Shown piece by piece: positions 33,322 to 43,155 of a DNA stretch of 64,000 nt. Positions within the stretch are counted from its first letter, which is position 1, and each line of letters begins with the position of its first letter. Source of the stretch: Arthrobacter crystallopoietes (GTDB lineage: Bacteria > Actinomycetota > Actinomycetes > Actinomycetales > Micrococcaceae); the NCBI RefSeq assembly GCF_002849715.1, contig NZ_CP018863.1, positions 3,658,001 to 3,722,000 of the forward strand, written 5' to 3'. A model generated the notes under the pieces. It worked only from the letters and a program-made list of their open reading frames with translations. It ran no database searches and was not told the DNA's origin. The position numbers were made by a program, and so were the translations under genes.

Positions 33322-34241
33322 TGACTGATGCGGGACCGGCGGCGGAAGCGCCGACGGAACCGCAGGCCGAGGGCCGCCCCGGTTTCGAAGTCCGGCTGGA
33401 CAATTTCACCGGCCCTTTCGACCTGCTGTTGGGCCTCATTTCCAAACATGAGATGGATATCACCGAGGTCGCACTGGCCCGGGTCACGGACGAGTTCATT
33501 TCCTACATCCGGCGCCTGCAGGACTCCGGCCAGGACTGGGCGCTGGACGAAGCCAGCGAATTCCTCGTCATCGGCGCGACCTTGCTGGATCTCAAGGCAG
33601 CACGGTTGCTGCCCACTGGCGAAGTGGAAGATGACGAGGACATCGCCCTGCTCGAAGCCAGGGACCTGCTCTTTGCGCGACTGCTGCAGTACAAGGCATT
33701 CAAACAGATCGCAGCGATGATGGGCCGCCGGCTTGAGGAAGAAGCCGCCCGCTACCCGCGCCAGGTCAGCCTGGAGCCGCAGTTCGCCGCGCTGCTGCCG
33801 GAGTTAATCTGGCGGACGTCGCTGGCGGATTTCGCCAAACTTGCGGCCAAGGCACTGGAGCCGAAAGCGCCGAAGCCCACCGAGGTGGGGCTGGCGCACC
33901 TGCATGCTCCTGCCGTCAGCGTGAAGGAGCAGGCGGCCATCATCGCGGACCGTCTCCAAGATGGCGGGCCGCTGTCCTTCCAGGCACTGACCGCGGATGC
34001 TGCCGACACCGCCGTGGTGGTCGCGCGCTTCCTGGCCCTGCTGGAGATGTTCCGCGACACGGTCATCGCCTTTGAGCAGGCGTCGCCGCTGGGGGAGCTG
34101 AGCGTGCGCTGGACCGGACCCGACAGGGACTGGAGTACCGAACGGCTCAGCGAGGAATACGAAGATGTGCCGATGCCCGCGGCCGTCCCCGGGGACGGAC
34201 CCGGGCCGGCCGAGGCCGGAGAGGAGGGGCAGGATGACTGA
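33321..34241 (+). CDS. scpA: Segregation and condensation protein A
   Basis: ScpA is the kleisin that bridges the SMC dimer and binds ScpB. The 306-aa product shows the family start FEVRLDNFTGPFDLLLGLISKHEMDITEVALARVTDEFI, here at residues about 19-57, and a C-terminal winged helix (about 210-265). The C-terminal Pro/Glu-rich tail overlaps scpB by 8 bases. Confidence 0.94.
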   Translation: MTDAGPAAEAPTEPQAEGRPGFEVRLDNFTGPFDLLLGLISKHEMDITEVALARVTDEFISYIRRLQDSGQDWALDEASEFLVIGATLLDLKAARLLPTGEVEDDEDIALLEARDLLFARLLQYKAFKQIAAMMGRRLEEEAARYPRQVSLEPQFAALLPELIWRTSLADFAKLAAKALEPKAPKPTEVGLAHLHAPAVSVKEQAAIIADRLQDGGPLSFQALTADAADTAVVVARFLALLEMFRDTVIAFEQASPLGELSVRWTGPDRDWSTERLSEEYEDVPMPAAVPGDGPGPAEAGEEGQDD

Positions 34242-34866
34242 CGGAGCCGACGCCGCGCACCTGGCTGCAGACGAATCCGGCGCGGATCTCCAGGCCCTCC
34301 CCGGCGGACCTCGTGCCGCCCTCGAAGCGGTACTGATGGTCATCGATGAGCCGGCCACCGACGTCGAACTCGCCACCGCCCTGGGTTTGCCGGTAGCCGC
34401 CGTCCGGACGCTGCTGAAAGAGCTCCAAAGGGATTACGACGGCGGCGGCTCACCGGACGGTGCACCGCGGGGATTTGAACTGCGCAGCATTGCCGGCGGT
34501 TGGCGGATCTTCTCACGCAGTGATTTTGCCGACATCGTGTCCGGCTTCATTCTGGAGGGACAGACTGCCCGTTTGACCCAGGCCGCGCTGGAGACGCTGG
34601 CCGTCATTGCCTACCGCCAGCCGGTGTCCAGGGCCCGGGTTTCGGCCATCCGCGGAGTGAATGTGGACTCGGTGGTGCGGACCCTCGTCCAGCGTGGTCT
34701 GATTGAGGATGCGGGCACGGATCCGGAGACAGGAGGCCTCCTGTACAAGACCACCTCGTATTTTCTGGAAAGATTGGGTATAGGAAATGTTTCCGAGCTG
34801 CCCAAACTGGCACCGCATCTGCCGGGGCTGGAAAATTTGGCAGACATCGACGACTCCGATATCTAA
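34234..34866 (+). CDS. scpB: Segregation and condensation protein B
   Basis: ScpB dimers bind ScpA in the SMC condensin. The 210-aa protein carries two winged-helix domains, with the family landmark LTQAALETLAVIAYRQPVSRA and a later VDSVVRTLVQRGLIE. An ATG at 34234 overlapping the scpA stop is chosen over the upstream in-frame start, because GGGGCAGGA precedes it and the alternative lies in scpA. Confidence 0.93.
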   Translation: MTDGADAAHLAADESGADLQALPGGPRAALEAVLMVIDEPATDVELATALGLPVAAVRTLLKELQRDYDGGGSPDGAPRGFELRSIAGGWRIFSRSDFADIVSGFILEGQTARLTQAALETLAVIAYRQPVSRARVSAIRGVNVDSVVRTLVQRGLIEDAGTDPETGGLLYKTTSYFLERLGIGNVSELPKLAPHLPGLENLADIDDSDI

Positions 34867-34897
34867 GACTGACTCTCGCTAGTTCTAAGGACAGACC

Positions 34898-36010
34898 ATG
34901 ACACAGGCGCCCCGATCCGGTTCCGGCCGCAACAACCCACGCGGCGGCGGCAAGGGCCCCCGGCAGTCAGGCAAACCCGGTGGCGGTTTCTCCGGCGGCG
35001 CCGGCAAGGGCCGCTCCGGGAAGTCCTTCGGCAAGCCGCAGGACGGACCCCAGGCCGGCAAACCGCGCCCCGGCCAGTCCGCCGGCGCCAAGCCCGGCTC
35101 AGCCGCAGGCCGCAAGCCCGGTGCCCCCGCCGGCCGCAAGCCCGGCCCCAACGCCGCCTCCGCCGGTCCGCGCCCGTACGGCAAGGAGCGTTTCGGTCAG
35201 AACCTCGGTCCGGTGAGCAACCGCCCGAAGAAGGCCAAGACGCCCAGAACCGGACACGGCGAGACCTCCGATCAGCATGATCCGCAGGGCGTGCGGTTGC
35301 AGAAGGTGCTCGCCGGTGCCGGCGTTGCCTCGCGCCGCGTCTGCGAAGACATGATTGAAGCCGGCCGCGTGGAGGTCGACGGCGTTGTCGTCACCGAACT
35401 TGGTGTGCGGGTAGACCCCGCCACGGCCGTGATCCATCTGGACGGCATGCGGATCCAGACCGACGAGTCGCTGGTTTACTACGTCTTCAACAAGCCCAAG
35501 GGTGTTGTCTCGACCATGGAGGATCCGGAAGGCCGCCCCTGCGTCAGCGACTACCTGAAGAAGAACAAGGACCAGCGCCTGTTCCACGTGGGCCGGCTGG
35601 ACCAGGCCACCGAGGGTCTGCTGCTGCTGACCAACGACGGCGAACTGGCCAACCGCCTGACGCACCCGTCCTACGAGGTACCCAAGACGTACCTGGTCCA
35701 GGTGCGCGGTCCGATGGCCCACGGCATCGGTGCCCAGATGAAGGACGGCATTGAGCTCGAGGACGGCGTGGCCAAGGTGGATTCGTTCCGCTTGGTGGAT
35801 TCGACCCCGGGACACGTTTTGGTGGAGGTTGTGCTGCACTCGGGCAAGAACAGGATTGTGCGCCGGCTTTTCGACGCCGTTGGACATCCGGTGGTGCGGT
35901 TGGTCCGCACCCAGGTGGGCCCGATCAGGCTGAACGACCAGCGGCAGGGCACCATCCGTGCCTTGGGCAGGACGGAAATCGGTCACCTGCTGGCAACGGT
36001 AGGGATGTAG
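34898..36010 (+). CDS. rluB: RluB-type 23S rRNA pseudouridine synthase with a disordered basic N-terminus
   Basis: The 370-aa enzyme has a Gly/Lys/Arg/Pro-rich tail (residues 1-128), an S4 domain (about 130-190) and the RsuA/RluB catalytic domain with D235 in GRLDQATEG. The family isomerises a uridine in 23S helix 89 (E. coli U2605). The tail is absent from E. coli RluB. It sits between scpB and tyrA, in the position of Rv1711. RluB versus RsuA/RluE specificity is from overall resemblance. Confidence 0.88.
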   Translation: MTQAPRSGSGRNNPRGGGKGPRQSGKPGGGFSGGAGKGRSGKSFGKPQDGPQAGKPRPGQSAGAKPGSAAGRKPGAPAGRKPGPNAASAGPRPYGKERFGQNLGPVSNRPKKAKTPRTGHGETSDQHDPQGVRLQKVLAGAGVASRRVCEDMIEAGRVEVDGVVVTELGVRVDPATAVIHLDGMRIQTDESLVYYVFNKPKGVVSTMEDPEGRPCVSDYLKKNKDQRLFHVGRLDQATEGLLLLTNDGELANRLTHPSYEVPKTYLVQVRGPMAHGIGAQMKDGIELEDGVAKVDSFRLVDSTPGHVLVEVVLHSGKNRIVRRLFDAVGHPVVRLVRTQVGPIRLNDQRQGTIRALGRTEIGHLLATVGM

Positions 36011-36013
36011 AGC

Positions 36014-37132
36014 TTGAATCCTGCACACCTACAGGCCACCCATCTCTCGGGTCCGGTTCTGGTCATCGGTACCGGTCTGCTCGGCGCCAGCATCGGACTC
36101 GGTCTGCGCGCCCGCTCCGTCGACGTCGTCCTCTCGGATCCCTCGCCCTCGGCACAGGCCGTGGCCCAGGACATTGGCGCCGGCCGGGCTTTGGACCCGG
36201 GGGAGGAGCTGTCCCCGCAGCTTGTCGTCGTCGCCTCCCCTCCGGACGTGACCGCCCGGGTGGTTTCGCAGGCGCTGCGGGACTACCCGTCCGCCGTCGT
36301 CGTTGATATTGCCAGCGTCAAGGCCTCCGTGCTCAGCGAACTGCAGCAGGACCCGGCGCTGGAACCGGCGGATCTTGCGCGCTATATCGGCACGCATCCA
36401 ATGGCGGGACGGGAAAAGTCCGGCCCGGTGGCGGCCCGCGGCGAACTGTTCACCTCCATGCCCTGGGTCCTGTGCCCCAACGAGCAGACCAGCGCCGTCG
36501 CCTTGAAGACGGCTCAGGCGCTGGCCATTGATCTTGGCGCCGTGGTCTCGAAGATGTCCGTGGACGAACATGATGCCTCGGTAGCCCTGATCTCGCACCT
36601 GCCGCAGGTGATGTCCTCGCTGCTGGCCAGCCGGCTGCAGGACACCGAACCGCATGCCCTTTCCCTTGCCGGGCAAGGGCTGCGCGATGTCACCCGCATC
36701 GCCGCCAGCGACCCTGCCCTCTGGGTGCAGATCCTGGGCGCTAACGCCGCGAAACTGGTCAAGATCCTCTACGGCGTGCGTGAGGATCTGAACCGGCTGA
36801 TCGGCACCCTGGAGCATCCGGAGGCTACCGGTGCGCGGCTGGATCTCGCGCAGCTGATCAGTGAGGGGAACGCGGGCCAGGCCCGGATTCCAGGCAAGCA
36901 CGGCGCTCCGCCGCAGTCGTTCGCCTGGCTGACCGTGCTGGTTGATGACCGGCCCGGGCAGATTGCACAGCTGCTGACGGAGATCGGCGAGGTGGGCATC
37001 AACCTCGAGGATCTGCGGCTGGACCACTCCTCCGGGCAGGACGTGGGTATGGTGGAAATTTCCGTCCTGCCCAGCAGACGGCAGGAACTTATCGACTACT
37101 TGGATTCGCACGGATGGAAGGTACTGCAATGA
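36014..37132 (+). CDS. tyrA: Prephenate dehydrogenase
   Basis: The 372-aa enzyme oxidises prephenate toward tyrosine. It has an N-terminal NAD-binding fold (VIGTGLLGASIGLGLR, residues about 17-32), catalytic-region THPMAGREKSG and SHLPQVMSSLL, and a C-terminal ACT-like domain (LTVLVDDRPGQIAQLLTEIG, about 300-370) typical of feedback-regulated forms. It begins with TTG three bases after rluB and overlaps cmk by 4 bases. NAD or NADP and prephenate or arogenate preference cannot be fixed here. Confidence 0.9.
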   Translation: MNPAHLQATHLSGPVLVIGTGLLGASIGLGLRARSVDVVLSDPSPSAQAVAQDIGAGRALDPGEELSPQLVVVASPPDVTARVVSQALRDYPSAVVVDIASVKASVLSELQQDPALEPADLARYIGTHPMAGREKSGPVAARGELFTSMPWVLCPNEQTSAVALKTAQALAIDLGAVVSKMSVDEHDASVALISHLPQVMSSLLASRLQDTEPHALSLAGQGLRDVTRIAASDPALWVQILGANAAKLVKILYGVREDLNRLIGTLEHPEATGARLDLAQLISEGNAGQARIPGKHGAPPQSFAWLTVLVDDRPGQIAQLLTEIGEVGINLEDLRLDHSSGQDVGMVEISVLPSRRQELIDYLDSHGWKVLQ

Positions 37133-37833
37133 GCTCGGCTGCTACGGATATGAGGCACTACCGGCTGGGGAAACCACTGGTGGTGGCCATCGACGGGCCG
37201 TCCGGTTCGGGCAAATCCAGCGTCAGCCGGGAAACCGCCCGCCGGCTGCACGCGGCGTATCTGGATACGGGCGCTATGTATCGTGCGGTGACCTGGCATT
37301 GCCTCGATACCGGCGTGGACCTGCAGGAAGCCGCTTCCGTCGAGAAGGCCAGCCGCGAAGTGGACCTGAAGATCAGCACGGATCCTGACCATGAACTGGT
37401 CAGTGTGGATGGCACGGATGTGACCTTGGCCATCCGCGAACCCAGCATCTCCTCGGCGGTCAGCGCCGTGGCTACTACGCTGGGCGCCCGGGCCGAGCTC
37501 ATCCGCCGCCAGCAGCAGATCATCGCGGACTCGGGCCGGCGCATCGTTGCCGAAGGCCGTGACATTACCACCGTGGTGGCCCCGGATGCCGAGGCCCGCA
37601 TCCTGCTCACCGCCAGCGAAGAAGCCCGGCTGCGCCGGCGCGGTATCCAGCTCGGCGGAACCCAGGGCGATGCGCAGCTGCAGGAACAGGTGCTGACCCG
37701 GGACGCGAAGGACTCCACGGTGGTCAACTTTCACGAAGCCGCCGACGGCGTGTTCACCGTGGACTCCTCCGACCTGGACTTCGAGGAAACCGTCGAGGCC
37801 GTTCTCGCCGCGGTCCGCAGCGCCGCGCACTGA
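37129..37833 (+). CDS. cmk: Cytidylate kinase
   Basis: It phosphorylates CMP and dCMP. The 234-aa product has the P-loop GPSGSGKSS (residues 23-31), LDTGAMYRA, and AEGRDITTVVAPDAE for nucleoside monophosphate binding. ATG 37129, within the tyrA stop, has GGAAGG upstream. The tyrA-cmk-der order is typical for actinobacteria. Confidence 0.95.
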   Translation: MSSAATDMRHYRLGKPLVVAIDGPSGSGKSSVSRETARRLHAAYLDTGAMYRAVTWHCLDTGVDLQEAASVEKASREVDLKISTDPDHELVSVDGTDVTLAIREPSISSAVSAVATTLGARAELIRRQQQIIADSGRRIVAEGRDITTVVAPDAEARILLTASEEARLRRRGIQLGGTQGDAQLQEQVLTRDAKDSTVVNFHEAADGVFTVDSSDLDFEETVEAVLAAVRSAAH

Positions 37834-37959
37834 CCTGCACGAAAACCGGTCCTCACGACGGCCCTGCTGGCATACACCGTCACGGTTGAATCCGCCAGCG
37901 TGTTTCAATGGACACTGCGGCAGAACCGATCCACATGCATTAACAGAAGGACAGCGACC

Positions 37960-39516
37960 ATGAGCGCCACACAATCCGGCAACGGGCCCACCGGAGACGG
38001 ATATACCGGCAGCGAGTACGAGCCCGCCGGCGAAGACAACATCGCCGAGCGTCTCGAGGAAATCGACGACGCCGAGGCGGAGCAGCGCGCGCAGTCACTG
38101 CGTGCCGGGCTGGCGGACTATGAGCTGGACGAAGAGGACGCCGCCCTTCTGGCCGGAATGGACCAGGACTTCGACGAGGATGCACCAAAACGCGTAGACC
38201 CCGTCCTCGCCATCCTCGGCCGCCCCAACGTGGGCAAGTCCACCCTGGTCAACCGCATCCTGGGCCGCCGCGAGGCCGTTGTCGAGGACACGCCCGGCGT
38301 TACCCGCGACCGCGTGACCTACGCCGCGCATTGGAGCGGCCGCAACTTCACTCTTGTCGATACCGGCGGCTGGGAGCACGATGCCAAGGGCATCCATGCC
38401 CGGGTGGCCGAACAGGCCGAGATCGCCGCAGACATGGCCGACGCCGTGCTGCTGGTCGTGGATGCCAATGTCGGCGCAACGGCCACGGATGAGTCCGTGG
38501 TCCGCATGCTCCGGCGCAAGAAGAAGCCTGTCATCCTGGTCGCCAACAAGGTCGACGACATGGCCCAGGAAGCCGATGCCTCCACATTGTGGGGACTTGG
38601 CTTCGGAGAGCCGTACCCGGTTTCGGCACTGCACGGCCGCGGTACCGCCGACATGCTCGACGCCGTCATGGATGTCCTGCCTGAGTTCTCCGCATACGGG
38701 GGACTGGAACGCACCGGCGGGCCGCGGCGCGTGGCCTTGATCGGCCGGCCGAACGTCGGCAAGTCTTCGTTGCTGAACAAGCTGGCCGGGAGCGAACGAG
38801 TTGTGGTGGACCCGCAGGCCGGAACCACCCGCGACCCGGTGGACGAAATGATTGAGCTCGGCGGACGGACCTGGCGGTTCGTGGACACCGCAGGTATTAG
38901 GCGCCGGGTCCACATGCAGCAGGGCGCGGACTTCTACGCCTCGCTGCGGACGCAGTCCGCGTTGGAGAAGGCGGAGGTCGCCGTCGTTCTTCTGGCGGTG
39001 GACGAGGTGCTCAGCGAGCAGGACGTACGCATCCTGCAGCTGGCCATCGACTCAGGCCGGGCATTGGTGCTCGCGTTCAACAAATGGGATCTGCTCGACG
39101 ACGAACGACGCCGCTATTTGGAACGCGAAATCGAGCAGGACTTGGCTCACGTGGACTGGGCACCGCGGGTCAATATCTCCGCCAAGACCGGATGGCACAA
39201 AGACCGCTTGGTGCCGGCACTCGACACGGCCTTGGAGTCATGGGACAGGCGCATCCCAACCGGACGGCTCAATGCGTTCCTCGGCGAGCTGGTGGCCGCC
39301 CATCCGCACCCGGTGCGTGGCGGCAAACAGCCCCGCATCCTTTTCGGCACCCAGGCCTCAAGCCGGCCGCCGAAGTTTGTGCTGTTCACCACAGGATTCC
39401 TGGATCCCGGCTACCGCCGCTTCATCACCCGCCGTCTGCGCGAGACGTTTGGCTTCGAGGGCACGCCCATCGACGTCGCCATGCGAGTACGCGAAAAGCG
39501 CAGCCGCCAGCGTTAA
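37960..39516 (+). CDS. der: Ribosome biogenesis GTPase Der (EngA)
   Basis: Der is a double GTPase that matures the 50S subunit. The 518-aa protein has two G domains, with GRPNVGKST at residues 87-95 and GRPNVGKSS at about 262-270, each with its DTGG/DTAG and NKVD/NKWD motifs, followed by a KH-like domain (about 420-518). An acidic 78-residue N-terminal extension is common in actinobacteria. ATG 37960 with AGAAGGA upstream is preferred over the longer frame from 37900. Confidence 0.95.
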   Translation: MSATQSGNGPTGDGYTGSEYEPAGEDNIAERLEEIDDAEAEQRAQSLRAGLADYELDEEDAALLAGMDQDFDEDAPKRVDPVLAILGRPNVGKSTLVNRILGRREAVVEDTPGVTRDRVTYAAHWSGRNFTLVDTGGWEHDAKGIHARVAEQAEIAADMADAVLLVVDANVGATATDESVVRMLRRKKKPVILVANKVDDMAQEADASTLWGLGFGEPYPVSALHGRGTADMLDAVMDVLPEFSAYGGLERTGGPRRVALIGRPNVGKSSLLNKLAGSERVVVDPQAGTTRDPVDEMIELGGRTWRFVDTAGIRRRVHMQQGADFYASLRTQSALEKAEVAVVLLAVDEVLSEQDVRILQLAIDSGRALVLAFNKWDLLDDERRRYLEREIEQDLAHVDWAPRVNISAKTGWHKDRLVPALDTALESWDRRIPTGRLNAFLGELVAAHPHPVRGGKQPRILFGTQASSRPPKFVLFTTGFLDPGYRRFITRRLRETFGFEGTPIDVAMRVREKRSRQR

Positions 39517-39559
39517 GTAACGCCGGGCACGGGTGGTAATCGCAGGCCAAAAAATGCTG

Positions 39560-39565
39560 TAAGGT
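39560..39565 (+). promoter_or_regulatory. -10-like element upstream of tRNA-Pro
   Basis: TAAGGT lies 39 bases before the mature tRNA end. It is the only good -10 match in the der-tRNA gap; the -35 region is weak. Confidence 0.35.
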
Positions 39566-39604
39566 ATTTGAGGTAGTTCAGCCGGGCAGGCCCCGGCGGG
39601 ACAA

Positions 39605-39678
<74 letters not shown>

Positions 39679-39683
39679 CAGTG

Positions 39684-39727
39684 AAAGGGCCGCTGGCTAG
39701 TAGAAATACTGGTCAGCGGCCCTTTTT
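39684..39727 (+). terminator. Terminator of tRNA-Pro
   Basis: AAAGGGCCGCTG (39684-39695) pairs with CAGCGGCCCTTT (39714-39725), with extra partial pairing inside, followed by a run of T. Confidence 0.88.
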
Positions 39728-40019
39728 CGTATCCGGAATAAGTGCCTGGTGAGGAGCACCTGCACCTCTGCCCCGGCGATCGGCCGTCATACCCGTGTGC
39801 AGGTCGGGCCGGTTGGTGACCTGCGACCGTCGAGCGAGGATCGGCACCCCGAACGGGGGCAACAGATGGCAACTCCTTTCCCACCGTGTCGAGAGTCACC
39901 GAGACTGGGGGTCATGTCCGGAATACGCCCGGGCGCCTAGGGCCGCGATCGGGCCCTTGGTACATCGTGGGGAGTGCCGCAGTGCGCGCCTCTCCGACTC
40001 TGTTCAAAGGAGAACTTCG
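39728..40019 (+). other. Intergenic region between the tRNA and the GH3 gene
   Basis: About 290 bases hold no convincing gene. Open frames here lack ribosome binding sites and family resemblance. AAAGGAG at about 40006-40012 is the ribosome binding site of the GH3 gene. I see no repeat of the tRNA 3' end that would mark an attachment site. Confidence 0.5.
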
Positions 40020-42374
40020 TTGACCACAGCCAATTCGCGCGTGAGACGACGACGCGGCATGGTGGGCCTCGCCGCCGCGCTGCCGCTAACCTTCATCCTG
40101 GGCGCCGGCGCCGTAGCCGCTGCGCCCCAGTCCACCAATGAGGGCAATCACGGAAAGCCAGCGGCGCTGGAGGCCCGTGCCAAGGAGATCATCAAGGTAA
40201 AGGGGCGGCAGTTCAAAGACCTGAATGGGAACGGCGAGCTTGATGTCTACGAGGACTGGCGGAAGCCGGTCGAGGCTCGGGTTGCAGACCTCGTCGGGCA
40301 GATGACGCTCGAGGAGAAGGCCGGGCTCATGCTCATCGACACGGTGAACGCTTCGTGCGACCCGGCGACGGGCAAGTTCGGCACCGTGCCCGAGACAGCC
40401 CACGACTACATCGGCCAACAGCAGATGCACCGGTTCATCTTCCGCAACGTCGTCGACAGCGCCGAGCGGGATGAGTGCCAGCCCAGCGGCGGCGGCTTCG
40501 GAACCAACGTGCGCGTCACTCCGGGCGAGGCTGCGACGTTCATGAACGACATCCAGGAGCTAAGCGAGGCCACCCGCCTCGGCATCCCGGTGCTGTACAA
40601 GTCGAACGCCCGCAACCACATCGATCCCCAGGCCAGGGCCGGCATCAACGAGGCATCCGGCGCATTCTCCGCGTTCCCGAAGGAGGCCGGCATCGCTGCC
40701 GCTGCCCTCGGCGAGCAGGCGGAGGCCACCGGCGAGGCGATCGACGGCGACATGTCCGTCGTCGACGAGTTCGCCGACGTCATGGGCGACGAATGGTCCT
40801 CCATCGGTCTCCGCGGCATGTACGGCTACATGGCCGACCTGTCGACCGAGCCGCGCTGGTACCGCACGCACGAGACGTTCACCGAGGACGCCGACTTGGG
40901 CGCGAACATCATGGGCCAGCTCGTGGAGTCGCTCCAAGGTGAGGTCGGCAAGGACGGCAACTCCCTGAGCGCAGAGACCGACGTCGCGCTCACGATGAAG
41001 CACTTCCCCGGCGGCGGCCCGCAGGAGCTCGGCCTCGACCCGCACTACGCCTTCGGCAAGGCGCAGGTCTACCCCGGGGATGCCTTCGGTTACCACCTCA
41101 AGCCCTTCGAGGCCGCCATCGAGGCCGGCGTCTCGTCGATCATGCCGTACTACGGCGTGCCGGTCGACGTCACGTACGAGGGCGTGGACTACGACGAGGT
41201 CGGCATGGCCTTCTCGGACCAAATCGTCAACGGACTGCTGCGCGACCAGATGGGCTTCGACGGCTACGTAAACTCTGACACCGGCATCATCAACGACCGT
41301 GCCTGGGGACTCGAGGACGCCACCGTTCCCGAGCGCGTCGCCGCGGCGATCAACGGCGGCACCGACACGCTCTCCGGGTTCCACGAAGTGAAGACGATCA
41401 CTGACCTCGTCGATGCGAAACTGGTGACCGAGGAGCGCGTGGACCTCGCCGCCGAGCGACTGCTCGCCGCCGAGCGACTGCTCGCCCCGATGTTCGAGAT
41501 GGGCCTGTTCGAGGACCCGTACGTCGACCCCGCTGTCGCGACCGCCACGGTCGGCAGTGACGAGAACCGCGAGGTCGCCCTCGACCTGCAGCGCAAGTCC
41601 ACCGTGCTCCTGCAGAACCAGGAGATCGACGGCGACTCCTTGCTCCCGCTCGACGGCGGCGAGACCGTGTACGTGCTCGGCAACGTCGACGCCGAGGAGG
41701 TTGCGGCCTCCGGCTACGAAGTCATCGACGGCAACGACCCGGCCGAGCAGCGGACTGCCGCGGATGCCGACGTCGCGCTCATCTCAATGACCGCGAGGAA
41801 CGTGAACACCGGCGCCTACGCCAGCAATGATCCGGCCACGGGGCTCAATCCCGAGCACAACAACCCGAGCGCCATCGAGGGCTCCGAAGGCCTCGACGGG
41901 CAGAGCCCGTACGGCGCGGCAGATGTGTGTGTGATCGACAGCGGTGACGAATGCACCGACAACGGGCTGCGCTTCGGCGGCTCCTTCCCGTGGGAGGCGA
42001 GCACGCTCGACTTCACCGGCATGAAGGACGCCGAGTCTTGGGAGGTCACCCCTTCGCTTGACGCGGTGCAGCAGGTGATGACCGAAGTCGGTGCCGAGAA
42101 CACGGTGCTCGACATCTACTTCCGCCAGCCGTTCGTGCTCGACGAGGCCAGCGGCCTGCGCGACGCCGGTGCGATCCTGGCCAACTTCGGAAACACCACC
42201 GCGGCGCTCATGGACGTCGTATCGGGCGAGTTCAACCCGCAGGGCCGCATGCCCTTCGCGTTGGCCGGAACCCGTGAGGCGATCCTCCAGCAGAACAGCG
42301 ACACTCCGGGCTATGACGAGACCGACGACGGGGCACTCTTCCCCTACGGTTTCGGCCTCAGCTACAACAAGTAG
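40020..42374 (+). CDS. Secreted glycoside hydrolase family 3 (beta-glucosidase-like)
   Basis: The 784-aa protein has an Arg-rich Sec signal peptide (residues 1-36, RVRRRR then a hydrophobic stretch ending AVAAA). An EF-hand-like calcium loop (DLNGNGELDVYE, 67-78) follows, then the GH3 N-terminal barrel starting at MTLEEKAGLM with probable nucleophile D420 in GYVNSDTG, and the C-terminal domain ending FPYGFGLSY. It should hydrolyse beta-linked sugars outside the cell; substrate is unknown. TTG 40020 has AAAGGAG upstream, and the longer upstream frame lacks a signal peptide. Leucine codons favour CTC, unlike flanking genes that favour CTG, which suggests transfer. Confidence 0.85.
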   Translation: MTTANSRVRRRRGMVGLAAALPLTFILGAGAVAAAPQSTNEGNHGKPAALEARAKEIIKVKGRQFKDLNGNGELDVYEDWRKPVEARVADLVGQMTLEEKAGLMLIDTVNASCDPATGKFGTVPETAHDYIGQQQMHRFIFRNVVDSAERDECQPSGGGFGTNVRVTPGEAATFMNDIQELSEATRLGIPVLYKSNARNHIDPQARAGINEASGAFSAFPKEAGIAAAALGEQAEATGEAIDGDMSVVDEFADVMGDEWSSIGLRGMYGYMADLSTEPRWYRTHETFTEDADLGANIMGQLVESLQGEVGKDGNSLSAETDVALTMKHFPGGGPQELGLDPHYAFGKAQVYPGDAFGYHLKPFEAAIEAGVSSIMPYYGVPVDVTYEGVDYDEVGMAFSDQIVNGLLRDQMGFDGYVNSDTGIINDRAWGLEDATVPERVAAAINGGTDTLSGFHEVKTITDLVDAKLVTEERVDLAAERLLAAERLLAPMFEMGLFEDPYVDPAVATATVGSDENREVALDLQRKSTVLLQNQEIDGDSLLPLDGGETVYVLGNVDAEEVAASGYEVIDGNDPAEQRTAADADVALISMTARNVNTGAYASNDPATGLNPEHNNPSAIEGSEGLDGQSPYGAADVCVIDSGDECTDNGLRFGGSFPWEASTLDFTGMKDAESWEVTPSLDAVQQVMTEVGAENTVLDIYFRQPFVLDEASGLRDAGAILANFGNTTAALMDVVSGEFNPQGRMPFALAGTREAILQQNSDTPGYDETDDGALFPYGFGLSYNK

Positions 42375-42391
42375 CGCTTTCTTCCATCGGA

Positions 42392-42427
42392 ACGGCGGGT
42401 CACCAGAATGGTGGCCCGCCGTTTCAG
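42392..42427 (+). terminator. Terminator of the GH3 gene
   Basis: AACGGCGGGTCACC (42392-42405) pairs with GGTGGCCCGCCGTT (42411-42424) with one G-U pair around a 5-base loop, followed by TTTC. Confidence 0.85.
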
Positions 42428-42494
42428 TATTCCGCCCGCATCCGGCGTACTTGCCTACCTAGACGTCCGTGACTTACCGAGTTGCTCCGAGTAC

Positions 42495-42529
42495 AAAGTC
42501 CCGGTGGTCGATGATCACCGGGACTTTTT
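42495..42529 (+). terminator. Second, orphan rho-independent terminator
   Basis: AAAGTCCCGGTG (42495-42506) pairs perfectly with CACCGGGACTTT (42516-42527), followed by T residues. No gene lies between this and the previous terminator, so its transcript is unknown. Confidence 0.8.
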
Positions 42530-42613
42530 CAGGCCGTCGCCGGCTCCCATGGTGAGCGGCGGTGCCTGTCGACATGTGTCGTCTCTGGCTGTCGGCGGTC
42601 GAATTTCTGTGCC

Positions 42614-42619
42614 TATACT
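42614..42619 (+). promoter_or_regulatory. -10 element upstream of gcvH
   Basis: TATACT lies 69 bases before the gcvH start. A clear -35 was not found. No glycine riboswitch was recognised. Confidence 0.45.
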
Positions 42620-42688
42620 TTCAGCTGTGGCCCGTTGCCGTCGGCAGCACCGGCCCAGAGGATCCAGCGGCGCAAGAGAGGCATTTAC

Positions 42689-43075
42689 ATGAGCAACGTT
42701 CCAGCAGACCTTCACTACACCGCCGAACACGAGTGGGTGACCGCTGCCGGCACCGAGGGAGTCGTCCGTATCGGCATTACGGATTTTGCCCAGGACGCAC
42801 TGGGTGACGTCGTCTACGTGCAGATTCCGGAAGCCGGAACCACCATCACCGCCAACGACGTTGTGGGTGAAGTCGAATCCACGAAGAGCGTCAGCGACAT
42901 CTACGCACCGGTCACGGGCGAAGTAGTGGCTTCCAATGATGCGCTGGAATCGGATCCGGCCCTGATCAACTCCGATCCCTACGGTGAAGGTTGGCTGATG
43001 GAAATACGGCTCGCTGATGCCTCGGCAACCGAATCGCTGCTCAGTGCTTCGGAGTATGAACAGCAGGTAGGCTAG
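42689..43075 (+). CDS. gcvH: Glycine cleavage system H protein
   Basis: The 128-aa lipoyl carrier shuttles the aminomethyl group of glycine. The lipoylation site is K66 in EVESTKSVSD, and the fold (YTAEHEWV...GDVVYVQIPEAG...YGEGWLMEI) is complete. ATG 42689 follows AGAGAGG. The gcvT and gcvP genes are not nearby; gcvH heads the same cluster as Rv1826-Rv1830. Confidence 0.95.
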   Translation: MSNVPADLHYTAEHEWVTAAGTEGVVRIGITDFAQDALGDVVYVQIPEAGTTITANDVVGEVESTKSVSDIYAPVTGEVVASNDALESDPALINSDPYGEGWLMEIRLADASATESLLSASEYEQQVG

Positions 43076-43101
43076 AGCTACCGGTACCGTAGTTTTTTGA
43101 A

Positions 43102-43138
43102 CGGTCAACCGGTCACTGACCGGTTGACCGCTATTTTT
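43102..43138 (+). terminator. Terminator between gcvH and garA
   Basis: CGGTCAACCGG (43102-43112) pairs with CCGGTTGACCG (43120-43130) around TCACTGA, followed by CTATTTTT. Confidence 0.85.
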
Positions 43139-43155
43139 GCAGGGGAGGACGTTTA

